Source: Apostichopus japonicus
Lineage: Eukaryota; Echinodermata; Holothuroidea; Aspidochirotida; Stichopodidae
Reading direction: 5' to 3'
NCBI RefSeq assembly: GCF_037975245.1
Contig: NC_092576.1
Coordinates: 40,368,111 to 40,432,110 of the forward strand
DNA length: 64,000 bases
This document shows positions 34,559-46,582 of this stretch, in pieces (position 1 is the first letter of the stretch; every line of letters starts with the position of its first letter). The notes beneath the pieces were generated by a model. The model worked only from the letters and a program-made list of their open reading frames with translations, searched no databases and was not told the DNA's origin. A program made the translations under genes and the position numbers.

Positions 34559-37500
34559 TAAGATACAGAATGAATAAGTCCATTGAAATGTGGTCCAAAA
34601 TCCAATAACAAGAAACGATAGTACCAAGTAATCATATACGTCGCATTGAGCTATTCAATTAAAAAAAAACAGCCAGTGTAGAAATCGGCAGTGACTGGTC
34701 AATGATCTGCTATTAAAATCTTCGATGTGTATATATATACACACATGACGCATATTCCTTTTTTTTTATTGCAAGTGTGACTCAGTATTATCTTACTTTA
34801 TTCTCGTTTTGTTACATTGTGTAAAGCTACACGAAAAATCACTTTGCACGTTTCCTTCAAATTAATGCACTAAGTATCCCAGCTGCATAATATCCACCTT
34901 TTAATTTATTTCCCGATTAGTGTCAATGAAAGTTACTTGTTAAAAGCCATTACGGTCACGCAACTATGCTGTTTCAATTTAGTGTAGCTGCGCCTTGTTG
35001 ATATTTACTTCGTTTCTCAAAGACATGTTGAATTGCATTATACATACTTAAGAGGGTGTGAAGAAATTACTTTTCCGTTACCATGGCAATTACTTACATT
35101 CATATTCAATAGTAATGATTACCAATATATAGCAACGTCGAAGAAGTCATAGCGGCAGTCACACGGCTGTTAATAAGTTGCCTTTATGCTGTTGTTACGT
35201 TTTCCTTGCCATTACATTTAAGGAAAGTTCGACACCAGATTTAAAATCGCAGCAGTTCTTCTTCGTTTATTTTGTTCAATCCTGAATAATTGATTTAAAT
35301 GTCGCACACTCGGGTCAAACCTGCTATGAAGTTAAATATTCAATGCTTCATTTGCAAACCAGAATGGTTGGACTATGTCACCAATAATAATAATAATATG
35401 TATATCATGTGAAACGTATTTACAATTGAATACGTCTAACATATAAACCTTCCGGATAAACATGAAATGAACATAAGATATGAACATAACAATTACTATA
35501 TTAATATTCTTAAATAATTAATTTAGTCTCTCAAGTTATCGTGACTGTTTCAGTGCAATATTTACATTCTGTTCTGCAAATTCTTATTGATGATCAATTC
35601 CTAAACTAAGTACCTACTGATGGTATAAGTGTATCGCATTATTATGTGTGATTCCATGATATGACAGGAAACAGTCAGTTCGGACGGACGAAAATCATCT
35701 ACTATCACTTTTAGGAAATCCATATGGTAGATGTTCGTTAAGATAAAATGACTGAGGTACCTTGGCATGCTTCAAAACACGTTCTGTGAAACCCCCTTCC
35801 ATATCTTAAGCAAATTAAAATCGTTAGGAAATTTGTTTAATAATATTTTGACCGTTCTCAGAGATCGGCACTATATTAAAAAAAAAAAACAAATTTAAGT
35901 ACAATGAGGTTAAAGTTCGATTTACCAAAGGCTAATTTATTAAAAATATAAGTCAAGTTTCAACTTCAAATATATTTATAGTTTATTTTGAACTAATTAA
36001 TCATAGTCATGCCGTATTTGATGTAGTAATATAACTCTCATTTATTTTTTATAAACCGCCAAAAGCTCGTTGGCTACATTTGAAAACACTAGAAATAAAA
36101 CAAAAGTTACTTTCCCATTGTTGTCAATTAGAATACGAAAGCGCGTTTCGTCCTTTGATAAGACTTTGATAAAAGATATTGATAGTGGACAATCAACACA
36201 ATATTTTTACAATACAGAAAACCAAATACCGGAAATAATATACTTTACTCGAAATACCCTTCCAAATATTATCTCATTAGGAACAAAGAGAAACATCGTT
36301 CGAAGTCCGGTTTTGGACAGTGTTTGTAGTATTCGACTATTTGGATCATAGTATTCGACACGTTGTAACAATTTTAAAAACAGAGAAAAATTGTCTTCTT
36401 TCAAGAAAGAATTTTATTTTAACAATATACAAATACTATTCTACAAGAGAGCCTACAGGGAACCATTTACCTTTGGCATTGTGAATTCAAAATGTGATAT
36501 TCGCCAGTATTATCAAATTTCTTGGTTCACAGCGCAGCAGAGGAGAAAGGGATTGAATATGGGTATTGAAATGTTGAGGATCAGGGACGGGGGGCAAGTG
36601 ACATTCAGTAGGAAGACTTGAAAAATTCTAGGCAAAATGAAAATCCTGTGCATTCAGTAATGCAAATTTCTTTGCATTGACATTTCTTTTCTACAAGTCG
36701 ACGACTGAAGTTTGACAACAATGGTAGCCTAATTTTCTATGCAAAAGGGGACTCCTATGATTTATTAGTAGAGATATTTTTTATCAGTTTCAATAAGTTT
36801 CTTTCACAAAGTTTCTATAAGCTAACTCCCAAACGTGCAACTTTTGATGCAACATCTGAGTATTTTATTTCAAAAAGCTGGACACATAGTTTTGGATGAA
36901 CATACTTGACTATTATTTAAACACAAATAAAAATGAATAATACAGAAGCTGTCCAATCATTGGACTCTGAAAAAGATGTTATGTCCGAAGAATTATGACT
37001 TTCACCATGGGTAGCAAGTTATTCGGTCATCAATTAACAGCGAAATTCTTCCCTATCAGTGGGTTATTGATTTTCAGTAGTTAATGCTGGAAACAAAAAT
37101 GTAGAGAAAAGGGACAAACAGTTTTAACTAAAAGAGACGTCAAAATATATATGACATGAAGAAGACATTGAATTTACCTAGTATGCAATAGGTTAGAAGG
37201 AAGTTTGATTTAAGACGCAGTTAATCCATTATGTATATTGTAAATGCCTATCAATAATAAGCAATGGATATCCATTTCTCACTACAACGTTGCCCTAATT
37301 GCCTGAATAGGTTAAGTTGAGTATTGTGAGTAATCGGGACATCATCTTTAAGCCTCTTCAGTAGCATTGATTACTAAGTGTCTCGTTTCGATTTCTCTTT
37401 TCACAGCTGACAATCACTTTACAGTAGAGAACCCTAATATCATTTGTCCTAACAATGTGTACATAAAACGAAATTGATATAAACTAGTGTACATTTCATT

Positions 37501-37808
37501 TTCACTTTGAAAATCTGTTGCATTTTTAGATGATAATGAATATTTTTCTAATTAACTTTGTTACATACCCAAAATTCTACTGAAATAGTATGTTTATTTT
37601 TCAAGTTGACAAAATCAAGGAAATCTGAAACATCTACAAATAACGAAAAAATGAGAAGTTTTGAAATCACCATATTTACCCTTTGTTCAATAAGGAAATG
37701 AAACTTGTGAATTATATTGTCCATTGTGATGAGTCTTAAGATTAAAACTAAACATTTTTAAGATAATGCGTTTGATCTCTTTTTTCTTATCTTTTGTTTT
37801 TATTTAAG
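34559..37808. other. Stretch upstream of gene B without a supported exon
   Basis: AT-rich DNA. Open frames at 36070-36351 and 36391-36621 carry no recognisable domain. Ig, stalk and TM exons of gene B would be expected here by analogy with gene C, but I found none with splice sites and matching phase. Gene B may be 5'-truncated. Confidence 0.5.
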
Positions 37809-37880
37809 GAATCGGGGAATGGACAAAACCAATGACTCGTCTATTGACACCAAGGGGTGGATCAATATCAGTGCATTCAA
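37809..37880 (+). pseudogene. Gene B exon 1 visible: juxtamembrane segment
   Basis: The exon has 72 nt after acceptor ttatttaag, with donor gtaaat, phase 1 in and phase 1 out. It reads IGEWTKPMTRLLTPRGGSIS, then VHS. It occupies the place of gene C exon 59619-59683, though entry phase and sequence differ, so this one is the least certain. Confidence 0.5.
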
Positions 37881-38439
37881 GTAAATTTTACATGATGTTA
37901 TTAATACAAAGCAAGAAATGCGTTTTTTATCCGAAATTAAAAGTATTTGTAGGTTGCTTACATGCAATTGTTATTTTATCTGTACCGAAATATCCTCTTA
38001 ATTTATATCGTTGATGAGCTCACGAAGCAAAGTTACTTATATGTAATCATAATGGCTTTATACGGCTTATATCTGCTCATGGTCCATATCAAATCACTCT
38101 TTTGCTTGCAAACGTGTGTTTTACGTAAACAAAATTTTCCTAGGTGTTTTCAAGCAGCAACATGCTAAGAAGAAAAATATGTGAAGGGAAAGAAATAGTC
38201 AAGTGTATGGGATTGTTAATCTTAAACGCAACGATTGCTTTTCACATATTTTAATTCATAACAATCTAAATTAAGTATTGTGCCAAAATGGTAGATGAGT
38301 TGATTAAGACTTTTGAAAATAAAGACCGTAAATAACCGGAAAAAATATAATTTTGATGGATAAATTGATGCAAAATTTAAAATGAATTAATTTGATAGTC
38401 AAAGCCATGTAGAAGGTTTATATTCTCTTCTATTCTTAG

Positions 38440-38607
38440 ATTACTACATCCCGACTGATGAAAGTCCCAAACAGAGAGGAGTGTTTGGAGACAAGGATAT
38501 TTGCTTTATCATGAATATTAGTTTGGATCAGTGGCATAACAGGTGGATGGGAACAATACCGGCCACAAAAGGAACAAAGGCATGTGTGGTGCTAACGACC
38601 GTCACTG
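38440..38607 (+). pseudogene. Gene B exon 2: start of kinase-like N-lobe
   Basis: The exon has 168 nt, exactly the length of gene C exon 59195-59362, with the same phases. It reads NYYIPTDESPKQRGVFGDK, then NRWMGTIPATKG and KACVVLTTVT. The NYY start, NRWMGTI and VLTT blocks are shared with gene C. The position of the VAIK lysine is leucine. Confidence 0.8.
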
Positions 38608-38654
38608 GTTAATTTATATCCTTTATATTGCCATGTATGGTTCCGAGATGTTAA

Positions 38655-38724
38655 ATGGAGCCTGTACATGTACAGTGATCAAGTTAACCATGGAGCCTGT
38701 ACATGTACAATGATCAAGTTAACC
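38655..38724. repeat. 35-bp tandem duplication
   Basis: Two adjacent copies (38655-38689 and 38690-38724) starting ATGGAGCCTGTACATGTACA and differing at one base, in the intron of gene B. The inner GTACATGTAC is palindromic. Confidence 0.9.
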
Positions 38725-38959
38725 TCTGATAATAAAGTGATAAGTATGCTTGTGTTTTAACATAGTTATAAACTAGAATATCTTGTATTGTCTAAGCGTT
38801 TCCAAAAGAACCAAACGTTTTGCTGATGACTTCAATTGTAATGAAATATTATATCATGTCCTACAATATGTCGTATAGGCCTAATCCAGTTCAAGGAATT
38901 ACCAACTGAAATAGGTAAATACCTTGTGACTATTTCTTAATGTAACTTTATTAATGCAG

Positions 38960-39064
38960 AGCAAGTTTTTCGAAGAAAAGACATTCATTTGGATGAGTCA
39001 TCAAAACGACCCTTGACCTGCCCTATACGAAACATCCTGTAAAAGTTGGAATATGGAAAGGAAG
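38960..39064 (+). pseudogene. Gene B exon 3 with a 1-nt deletion
   Basis: Acceptor ttaatgcag. The frame first reads QVFRRKDIHLDE. After a missing base between 38998 and 38999 it continues one frame over as IKTTLDLPYTKHPVKV, parallel to FVKRTLDLP in gene C. Without a shift the frame stops at TAA (39041). The donor region (gtacag) is weaker than in gene C. Confidence 0.68.
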
Positions 39065-39384
39065 GTACAGAACAGATATACAACAATTCTAACATTTTAA
39101 TGAAATACAGCCATGTCATCATTAATGTAGTTGATATAGATAACTGCCATGAACAACTTTCAAAAGAAGCTTAGAGAAATGTTACTCCATGTGGAAGATA
39201 TCATCACTGGTTTAATGTTTCAACACACACACACAGGGTTGAAGACTTGATCAAGTCTAAATATGACATCATCGAGCCACATGTCCGTGTTTTTCCACCT
39301 TACTCACATGGTTATGTGGGAAAGTGGAGATGGATTTTGCAAATGACAAAATAAGAAAGCGCTAACGGTAGCATTGGTTTCTGT

Positions 39385-40055
39385 GTCAACACTAGGTCAC
39401 AACTATTATCAGATCTGCTAACTATCATCTCAATAACATGAGTCGTGCACGCAAAATGCTCACTACTGAGGCAGCCAAGCTAGCTGTGCACACATCAGTT
39501 ACCTCCAGTTTGGACTACTGCAACAGCCTCTTGATTGGTGTAAACAAATCCCAATCACTAAACTTCAGAATGTCCAACGCACCTCTGCTCGCATCATTGT
39601 CAAGCGTAAGAAGTATGACTCTATCACATCGGAACTCATTGCTCTTCACTGGCTCCCTATACAACAGCGCATTAAATTCAAAGTTCTTCTTCTTGTGTAC
39701 AAAGCTCACCATAAACAGTCGCCATCCTACATATCTGACTTACTACAGCTGCAAGCACCACGAAGACAGCTTAGATCATATACATCTTCTCCTCACTTTA
39801 TCGTGCCCAGAACCCATGCTGTGTCATTTGCAGATCGCTCATTCTCCTGCTATGGACCAAAAGAGTGGAACACTCTTCCAAATCACATCAAGGATGCTCA
39901 GACTATTCATATTTTCAAGAAACTGCTCAAATGTTATCTTTTTCAAGAAGTGTATTGTAATTAATTTAATGTAACTGTCTTGAGCGCCTTTGAACAACTT
40001 TTGTTGATTTTGGCGCTATATAAATGTTTTCTGATTGATTGATTGTTTCGTATGC
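39385..40055 (+). mobile_element. LINE 3' fragment (CR1/L2/Jockey group) in an intron of gene B
   Basis: The end of an RT ORF in two frames: SRARKMLTTEAAKLAVHTSV with LDYCNSLLIGV (39438-39560 frame), then YKAHHKQSPSYISDLLQLQ, SFADRSFSCYGPKEWNTLP and FKKLLKCYLF (39695-39964). The order YKA..PSYISDL..RSFS..PKEWNTLP is typical for the C-terminus of these LINEs. The tail holds TGGCGCTATATAAATG and ends in TGATTGATTGATTG. It is 5'-truncated and frame-shifted, hence dead. Confidence 0.85.
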
Positions 40056-40511
40056 TTTCAAATATAAGATTAATTTCAGGATATCTTCATCATATCCTAT
40101 GCCTTTGCCTAATTGTCTGTCCAATAGATAAGGAGACGCTGTAGTTACATATAACTATTACAGGAATGCTGAGAGATTACGACCGAAATTCTTGTTTGTT
40201 TTTATTTAAGTATATTGCAGTACACAAACCAGAAAATGGCAAATTAATATAAACTTCAGACTAATTGTTGCTAAGGCAAAAACGACTTTGGCAAAATGGA
40301 ACTCAATCCAGTTAGCCACAAAAAACACGTGTTTTAGTTGTTAGTCATGTTGAATTCGTTCTTTGATTAAGTTTTCATATTAAAATGTGTATACTGATTG
40401 ATGGAAATGTTGATATATGAAGGAGAATGAGAGAAAATAACTTTAATATTTGACCAATTTCAAAACCATTGTATCAAATTTATAATTATGTCTCTCTTGA
40501 ATTTCTTTAAG

Positions 40512-40673
40512 CTCAACTGCATTTAGTACGAGCACATTGCCTGTGAGAGGCTTGGTTGTTGGCTAGTTAAGGTTTTTAGCAAAGAGACATTTGAAAATAC
40601 TATGTACTTGTCTGAGGTGATGGGTATCATAGCCGGACTACTTGAAGGTTTAAACCTCATTCATTCGTACGGG
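40512..40673 (+). pseudogene. Gene B exon 4: hinge and helix E, with a 2-nt deletion
   Basis: After acceptor atttctttaag it reads QLHLV. At 40529 one base stands where a codon is expected, and the frame continues as EHIACERLGCWLVKVFSKE and LSEVMGIIAGLLEGLNLIHS. Gene C has TLYLVTEHNVCD and IEGIECLQSYG-type sequence at the same place. Donor gtatgt, phase 0 out. Confidence 0.75.
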
Positions 40674-41278
40674 GTATGTCTTCAATAGCTCTAAGTGATT
40701 GAACAATCATATCTATCAGGATCGGCATCATAAATGAGGAGTTTGTTTATAACAACAGAAATGTAGATTCGCAGAGCCAAATGTTAACTTTGATCATCTA
40801 TTCTTGTTGAGTGAAACATATTTTATCAACCATGCAAATTACATTTCGGATAAAACTATTTCATCAACACAACAACAAAATATAGCAAAATTACTTCGTT
40901 TCCATTATATACCTCCTTTAAGTTACTGCTTGGCTCTCACTAAAGTGCTTATTATTTAATAATAAACATAATATTTCATTTTTCAAATAATACAGAAATT
41001 AAATAGGTGATTGAACACAATAATTCACCATAATTATTATTTGCAACCTAATAAAATAATTTAAAGCTCGTGAGCTGTGTATCCATGATGAAACTATCAG
41101 CTTTGAAACCTTTTTTTTTAATACTTTCTGTTGACATAGCTACTGCTTTCTGCCAATTTAAAGCATTCTTTGTATTGGAAATTCTTTATAAAGTTTCGCA
41201 AGTTAAGTTTTTAGAAATACAGTTCTCAAACGCAAAATTCTCTAACGTTTATAAGGTTTCTTCTTCTAACTGTCTCAA

Positions 41279-41401
41279 TGGTTTCCACATCCCGGCTTGT
41301 CCAGCAAGAAAATATTACGAATCGAGAAAGGACAATGCAAGCTTTACGATGTCTGTCTTTCCGAAGATGCATCAAAAATCACAACCTTTCGAAAAACTAA
41401 G
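41279..41401 (+). pseudogene. Gene B exon 5: catalytic-loop region, splice acceptor lost
   Basis: The exon reads WFPHPGLSSKKILRIEKGQ, then CKLYDVCLSEDASKITTF, with donor gtacgt, phase 0 at both ends. The bases before it are ctaactgtctcaa: a good branch point and pyrimidines, but AA (41277-41278) in place of AG. HPG replaces HRD and DVC replaces DFG. The corresponding gene C exon has 120 nt; this one has 123. Confidence 0.78.
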
Positions 41402-41553
41402 GTACGTGTTAAATACCGGTGATATAGTAGTGAGGGCGTGCAACGTCAAATTTAATGGTAAAGTATATAATGTAACTGAATTATAAACATTAACAGGTGT
41501 AAAAAGTCTCGAGAGAATTCTTAATTAAAGCTTGTCTTTGTCTATCTCTCCAG

Positions 41554-41662
41554 GTTTCATTTTCGTTGAATCATTTCCCGCCAGAAGCTCTGCATCGCAA
41601 TGAATATTCATACCCTAGCGATGTCTCGGCTGCAGCTGGTGTAATTTGGGAAGTAATTACTG
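41554..41662 (+). pseudogene. Gene B exon 6: APE region
   Basis: The exon has 109 nt after acceptor atctctccag and ends at G|gtaaat, as in gene C. It reads VSFSLNHFPPEALHRNEYS, then SDVSAAAGVIWEVIT. PPE replaces APE. The open frame continues into the intron to 41901, which is not taken as coding because the next exons fit in phase. Confidence 0.8.
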
Positions 41663-42191
41663 GTAAATTATTCGAAACGTATTCTGAATCTCTGCTTTGT
41701 AAAAAGAATCATATGGAAAGAATAATTAATGATATTTATCATGACAAAATGTTTTCATTCCAACTTATTTATGATGTATTATGGAGATACTTATATAATC
41801 AGAAAGCACAATATAAAATAATAGAAAATATCAACTTTGAAGAACGCAGCAGCAAGAACGGACCTTATCAAATTAACATTAGTCATTTGTGTGTCCTATA
41901 AACTGTAAATATGAAAATCTATGACCACATGAAAGTTATTTTCATCTAAATAATCTCTCTTGCCCTCATTTAGGAGTTCATTTCCTTTCTTGAAATTACA
42001 CAAATGTAACGGAAATTAAAATAATATAAAAATGATTCAATTTTTAGTTTCATTTATACGACAAATTAACATTCATAAAAATGTATGTAAAAGAAAACAA
42101 GCTTTTTATACCAGTAAACAGGGAATTTGGCTGTAATTTGATATTCTTTTTTTTTTCATTTCACATGTAAGCTTCCATTTATCCTGTGCAG

Positions 42192-42264
42192 AAGATAGCA
42201 GTACTTTCGAAGAACAGTATGGGGCACCCTCAGGATCACAAGTTACTCACTATGAAGTAATAAG
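42192..42264 (+). pseudogene. Gene B exon 7: C-lobe
   Basis: The exon has 73 nt, phase 1 in and phase 2 out, with acceptor cctgtgcag and donor gtaaac. It reads DSSTFEEQYGAPSGSQVTHY, then EVIR. Phases match the gene C exon 56343-56436, although the sequence is diverged and shorter. Confidence 0.65.
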
Positions 42265-42850
42265 GTAAACATCAATGCCACGACAAAAGAAAATCGAGAA
42301 CTCTATTTGATTGATTTTAATTCCCATCATTATTTTCATTTTTTTTTGTAATAAAAGAAGCATTCCACGTTTCATATAGCGTCACGAATCACGATAATAA
42401 GAAACCACAATTGTATTGAAATGTCAATTTGGAAAAGAAAACCTATCCAAGTTGTAAATGATACAATTCAATTTAAACATTAACCCTTGATTGGGTATCA
42501 CTCGTAAAGTTTTAAGAAAACAAAGTCACAAAATTAAATTTGGGTTAAATATTTATTAAATTTTACAACAAGAAATTAACTTAACAGGACTCCTTATAAA
42601 TTATAAACCTTTATTTTTATTTTCAAGAACTATTTCAACAAACGAAATAAATGAGATCGAAATCAACCAACACGCAATGGCAATATTATCAATATCTTTC
42701 GGCATAAAACACTGAGTTCATTAATTTATTTTGTCGAAAAGAAAATGATGGAATGAAATTGTATGAATGACATTGCTATAACTTTACATTTTATTATGTC
42801 AGATAGCATAAACATATATATTAAATTGTTGTTTTGCTTTAAACTAACAG

Positions 42851-42941
42851 AAATAATCAGTTATATCAGTGCTGGCACAAAGTCTGTCCTCAACGCCCGA
42901 CTATTTTAGAGCTCAGGGAATCTTACCAAGGGGTAAAGTAG
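42851..42941 (+). pseudogene. Gene B exon 8: end of the kinase fold and stop
   Basis: After acceptor aaactaacag, phase 2 in, it reads NNQLYQCWHKVCPQRPTILE, then LRESYQGVK and TAG (42939-42941). It corresponds to NLVLFDCWSQKCSLRPSI in gene C, including the conserved CW and RP near the last helix. Confidence 0.75.
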
Positions 42942-43155
42942 TCAAGAAATATTCTAATATTGTTTTCAATTTATTTGTTCAAACTACTTTTTCCCCATAA
43001 CTTTTAGAAAGGATGTGTCATTTGTGTCCACTTGTTTTCCAACGCTCCAAGCAGGCATATAACTTTGTATAAGTTATATAACTTCCATGTATTGGTAAAT
43101 ATTTTATATACAACCTATCATCTCGATGCCTTTTATAATTAAAATATATCAAGAC

Positions 43156-43161
43156 AATAAA
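43156..43161 (+). terminator. Poly(A) signal AATAAA for gene B
   Basis: AATAAA about 215 bases after the gene B stop codon, a normal spacing for a short 3' UTR. Confidence 0.5.
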
Positions 43162-45599
43162 AGTTTTCCTTCTACTTTAATTTCAAGTTTATTCTTAACA
43201 TGTCTTAACCCGTACATTAACGCAGTCACATAATTGAAAAATTGTTTTTAATTTCATGTTGCTATTTCTTTTCTTCTCATGATAGATCTTTAAAAAATTA
43301 GCTGATAATGCCTACGAGATTCCGCGTATGGACTTGTACACTTCTATGAAAAGTAGTACACTATAAAATAAAAATGGGGAGAAGTGTACACTGATACTTA
43401 TGCTTTAGAATCGTAAGGAATCATGTCTGCAGGGTTTTTAATACTGTCGACACAGTGTTCGCTACTGATCCTTACTATTTTATATATGAATTTTCATGAT
43501 CATGATTTTGTGTACATATTTTACAGTTGGGTAAAGCTATGCGAGTGTGAACTTTATATAGTCGTTCTATAGTTTCAATATGTATCACCAGTACGGAATC
43601 CTGTATTAGTCGTATGTACACTGTGCCCACTCGGCATATACTGTTATGTATGGGCCAATGTCACTCCCACTGTATCTGAGTGAACACGAACACTAATACT
43701 TGTAAATATGTTGTTTCCTTAATAACTACGCAGCTGAGTATCAAATCGTAAGTTTTACTGTTTGAGACATTTAAATGTAAAGGAGAGATATCTTAGGTAA
43801 TTAATTCATAAATAGTGTTAATAGTGGATTACTCCATGATCAGGTGGCAGCTCTTGCAAAGTTGTTCTCCGAATAAACTTGTGTTAATAAGTAATTCACT
43901 CGCGGTTCTTGTTTTCGTTTTCATTTTAAATGAGACCATTCCAGTTGTATTAGTTTGTAGTTATTGCCTGCTTTCTACGTAAACATATTATCATTTTACG
44001 ATAACTTCCTAACATTTTATTAAAGTTAATTCTTTATTTTAAAGTGTTTCAATGTCATACCCTGTTTCCTGCTTTGATTTACAACAGAGGAAGTTCGTAT
44101 ATACAGTGACAAGAAAAATTCCAAAAGGAAATACTGATAATATATTGTCAACTTGTATTCTACTGTACGATAACATTATCTCAGCGTGTGTAACGTTACA
44201 CTGTAGTGAAAACTGTTACAAACATATCAAAGTGACCGGCAGTCAATACACTATTATTCAAAAGTGATAAAGCAAACATTGTAACGCGCATTAAGATTAT
44301 TTCTGAGAAGCTAAGTTACTAAGTGTGTTGTGCAAAAGTGTTTATGCTGTTACTATTCATTTCACTTTCATTTCGTAGCGACCTAATGAGTGGTTAAAGT
44401 GAAAGGCACACCACTTAAACATGTTGCAATATGTCCATCCGTCAACGGTGAATTTGGACAATGTGTTTAGTGTGATATTACTCTCTTCAAATGAGCCCCT
44501 TTAAGTTAACGCGTATCTCACCTGCAAATAAGATTATTTCTGGTGTTTTTAATAATTTGGAGTGTCAATTCAAGCACGCTGTTTTAAAGGGACCTACTTA
44601 GTAAAATTATCACAGGTCCTCAAATTTAACCTTATCATATTGTATTAATTTATTTTTAAGGCTTATAATTTCTGTATATTGATCTGCATTTTCTTTTTAG
44701 ATCCCTGTTGGTTACATGCATTAAACGTTAATATTCTTTTTAAAGTAACACAAGTGATGCGTTATTTGATAGTATAACAAAATTAATGAACTTTGCAGAA
44801 TACAAACTGTACTAAAAACATGTTGAACACAATTTTTTTCGTCGTTACCTATCATTATGTTCTATGTGATAATTTTATTACTTAAATGGAATTAATTAAC
44901 ATAACTACAACTCATGAAAATGTAATTTGACCATTTGATATGCAACTTTAAACATTTAATGTTCAAATTTACCCCGAGTTCCATGAAAAGGTTAGATTTT
45001 TCTGTTTCTAGTAAAGGTCTACGCTACAAGTGGTTGGGAAACCAGCAGGTGAAGCCTGTGAACAGATACTGTAATAATATATCACACAGCGATGAACGAA
45101 TGTATAACGTATCGTGCAGTGTATCTATTGGTCTATGATCTATTGGTACCATACAATAATAACAATAATATACCTTCGATGAAAAAAGACCTAATGCGAT
45201 GCTTGCTTTGGCATATTACCAATTACCATTATTGCCTTTTCTGCCTTCATGTGGAAGAGCGTACATCAAAGTACAGATGGTGTGAAAATAATGATTGAAG
45301 ACGATATAAACCATTACAACATGTGTTGGTTCATTTGGACATTACTCCGAGCAAGGGTTGAGATTCGGGATGCTTATCTGGCTTGTCTTCTAGCTCAAAA
45401 TCTTAACAGTCATGGTACAGACATTTGCAAGTACCGTGACAGGTTAATACCTCAAATACCATGCGGGTTTTGCAAGTCACAAATTTAGTGTGTAATTCAA
45501 TGGAACGGTTAATTGTGGTACGACACCTAAAATATAGTTCCTGGACTTGGGTGTACCCCCGAATATTTCATAGACTTCAACCTAGATGTTTTCAAAGGA
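43162..45599. other. Stretch without a supported gene
   Basis: AT-rich DNA. Open frames at 44052-44267 and 44935-45643 overlap in several frames and show no domain. I saw no repeats beyond simple sequence. Confidence 0.5.
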
Positions 45600-45899
45600 T
45601 TTGCATTGGTATTTCATTGAGAGAAATGCCATGTTGCGGCTAATGGCCTTCTTGTCGAAAGCCTTTGAGAGGTGAGGAAAACTCCAAGAGAAGTATCTTG
45701 AAACCATTGTTAGTTACGTATAGCTTGTTTATTACGTTAGTCCACTTTCAATTCAGTGATCAGATCCACATTCGTATTCACCGTTTAATTCAATGTAACG
45801 AAACATTTTAATACGATTCATTATCAAGCGTTGAACTGTTTTCCAGTTACTCCTGGATGTTTTTTTTTAGTATTGTAATATAAATTAAGAGAGGTATTC

Positions 45900-46582
45900 C
45901 AATCGAAAAGCATAAATGTCTTCTCTATGGTATTTAATTTACTTATGTGATTTTCAAATTTTTTGTCATCGGTTTATGTGGTACTATCATCACATATATT
46001 GTCAACAACATCGATATCATCCGCATATTTAAATAGCTTTCCAAAGAATTTTCGATTTAGAGGAGATTTCTTTTTGCCATAGTTACAAATTTTATATTGC
46101 CGTTGCTGTTGTTCTAGTTAACTGGTTTTAATTCTTTTGTTTTGGCTACTACATTTTCAAATCGATCAAAGGTTCTTTTCAATTAACAAGAGGAGCTACC
46201 AATCGTTACGTTGTAGGGGATCACGAATATTTACTTTGTTTATGTCTAGCATCTGTTCACACCCCCACCTGGCCTTTGTAATGTTCCATGCTGATGTCGT
46301 ATTGTCCATGCGAATTAAGTTAAACATACAGGGACCCAGTATAAAAGCTGTTGCCACGTGGTAAGCATATTTTTTCATACCTGCTGCCATACAGATACAT
46401 GCTATATTGACATGTGATGTAACTTTAAAATCATGAACATTTTGTCTGGTATAGTGGTTTAGTACTAGCGCACAGTATTGATTGGAAGTCCGTGCATTTG
46501 ACGATAATGGGAGAAATTTAGCCAATGGAAGATCACCGGAGCACCAGAGGGTTACTGAATCGACTTGCTGATGGTTAGGCAT
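45900..46582 (-). mobile_element. Decayed LINE reverse-transcriptase fragment
   Basis: On minus, the open frame 46582-46196 contains AFILGPCMFNLIRMDN, which resembles RT motif B (QGxxLGPxLFxLYxND). After a frame change, FFGKLFKYADDIDVV (about 46050-46010) gives the YADD of motif C in the correct order and distance. Stops and shifts separate the pieces. The clade is unclear. Confidence 0.5.

Larger units (their letters stand above)
37809..42941 (+). pseudogene. Gene B: broken paralogue of the Ig-TM-pseudokinase receptor, kinase-like part
   Basis: Eight exon remnants (37809-37880, 38440-38607, 38960-39064, 40512-40673, 41279-41401, 41554-41662, 42192-42264, 42851-42941) follow the exon order and phases of gene C on the opposite strand. 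Together they cover a whole kinase fold: NRWMGTI and CVVLTTV (beta 2-3), EHIACERLG (hinge), GIIAGLLEGLNLIHSYG (helix E), FPHPGLSSKK (catalytic loop), KLYDVCLSEDA (DFG region), FPPEALHRNEY (APE region) and CWHKVCPQRPTI (end). Lesions are a 1-nt deletion at 38998/38999, a 2-nt deletion at 40529 and a splice acceptor changed to AA at 41277-41278. A LINE fragment sits in the third intron. Even when intact it would have been catalytically inert: VAIK lysine, HRD aspartate and DFG glycine are absent. AATAAA lies at 43156-43161. Confidence 0.8.

Noticed and set aside
41566-41901. Gene B ending at 41901 by reading through the APE exon
   Set aside because: The G|gtaaat donor at 41662 matches gene C exactly, and the exons at 42192 and 42851 complete the kinase fold in phase.
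45590-45690. Minus-strand HLSKAFDKK resembling RT motif A
   Set aside because: It lies downstream of YADD in reading order, the wrong order for one RT, and has little supporting sequence. It is left out of the decayed RT feature.
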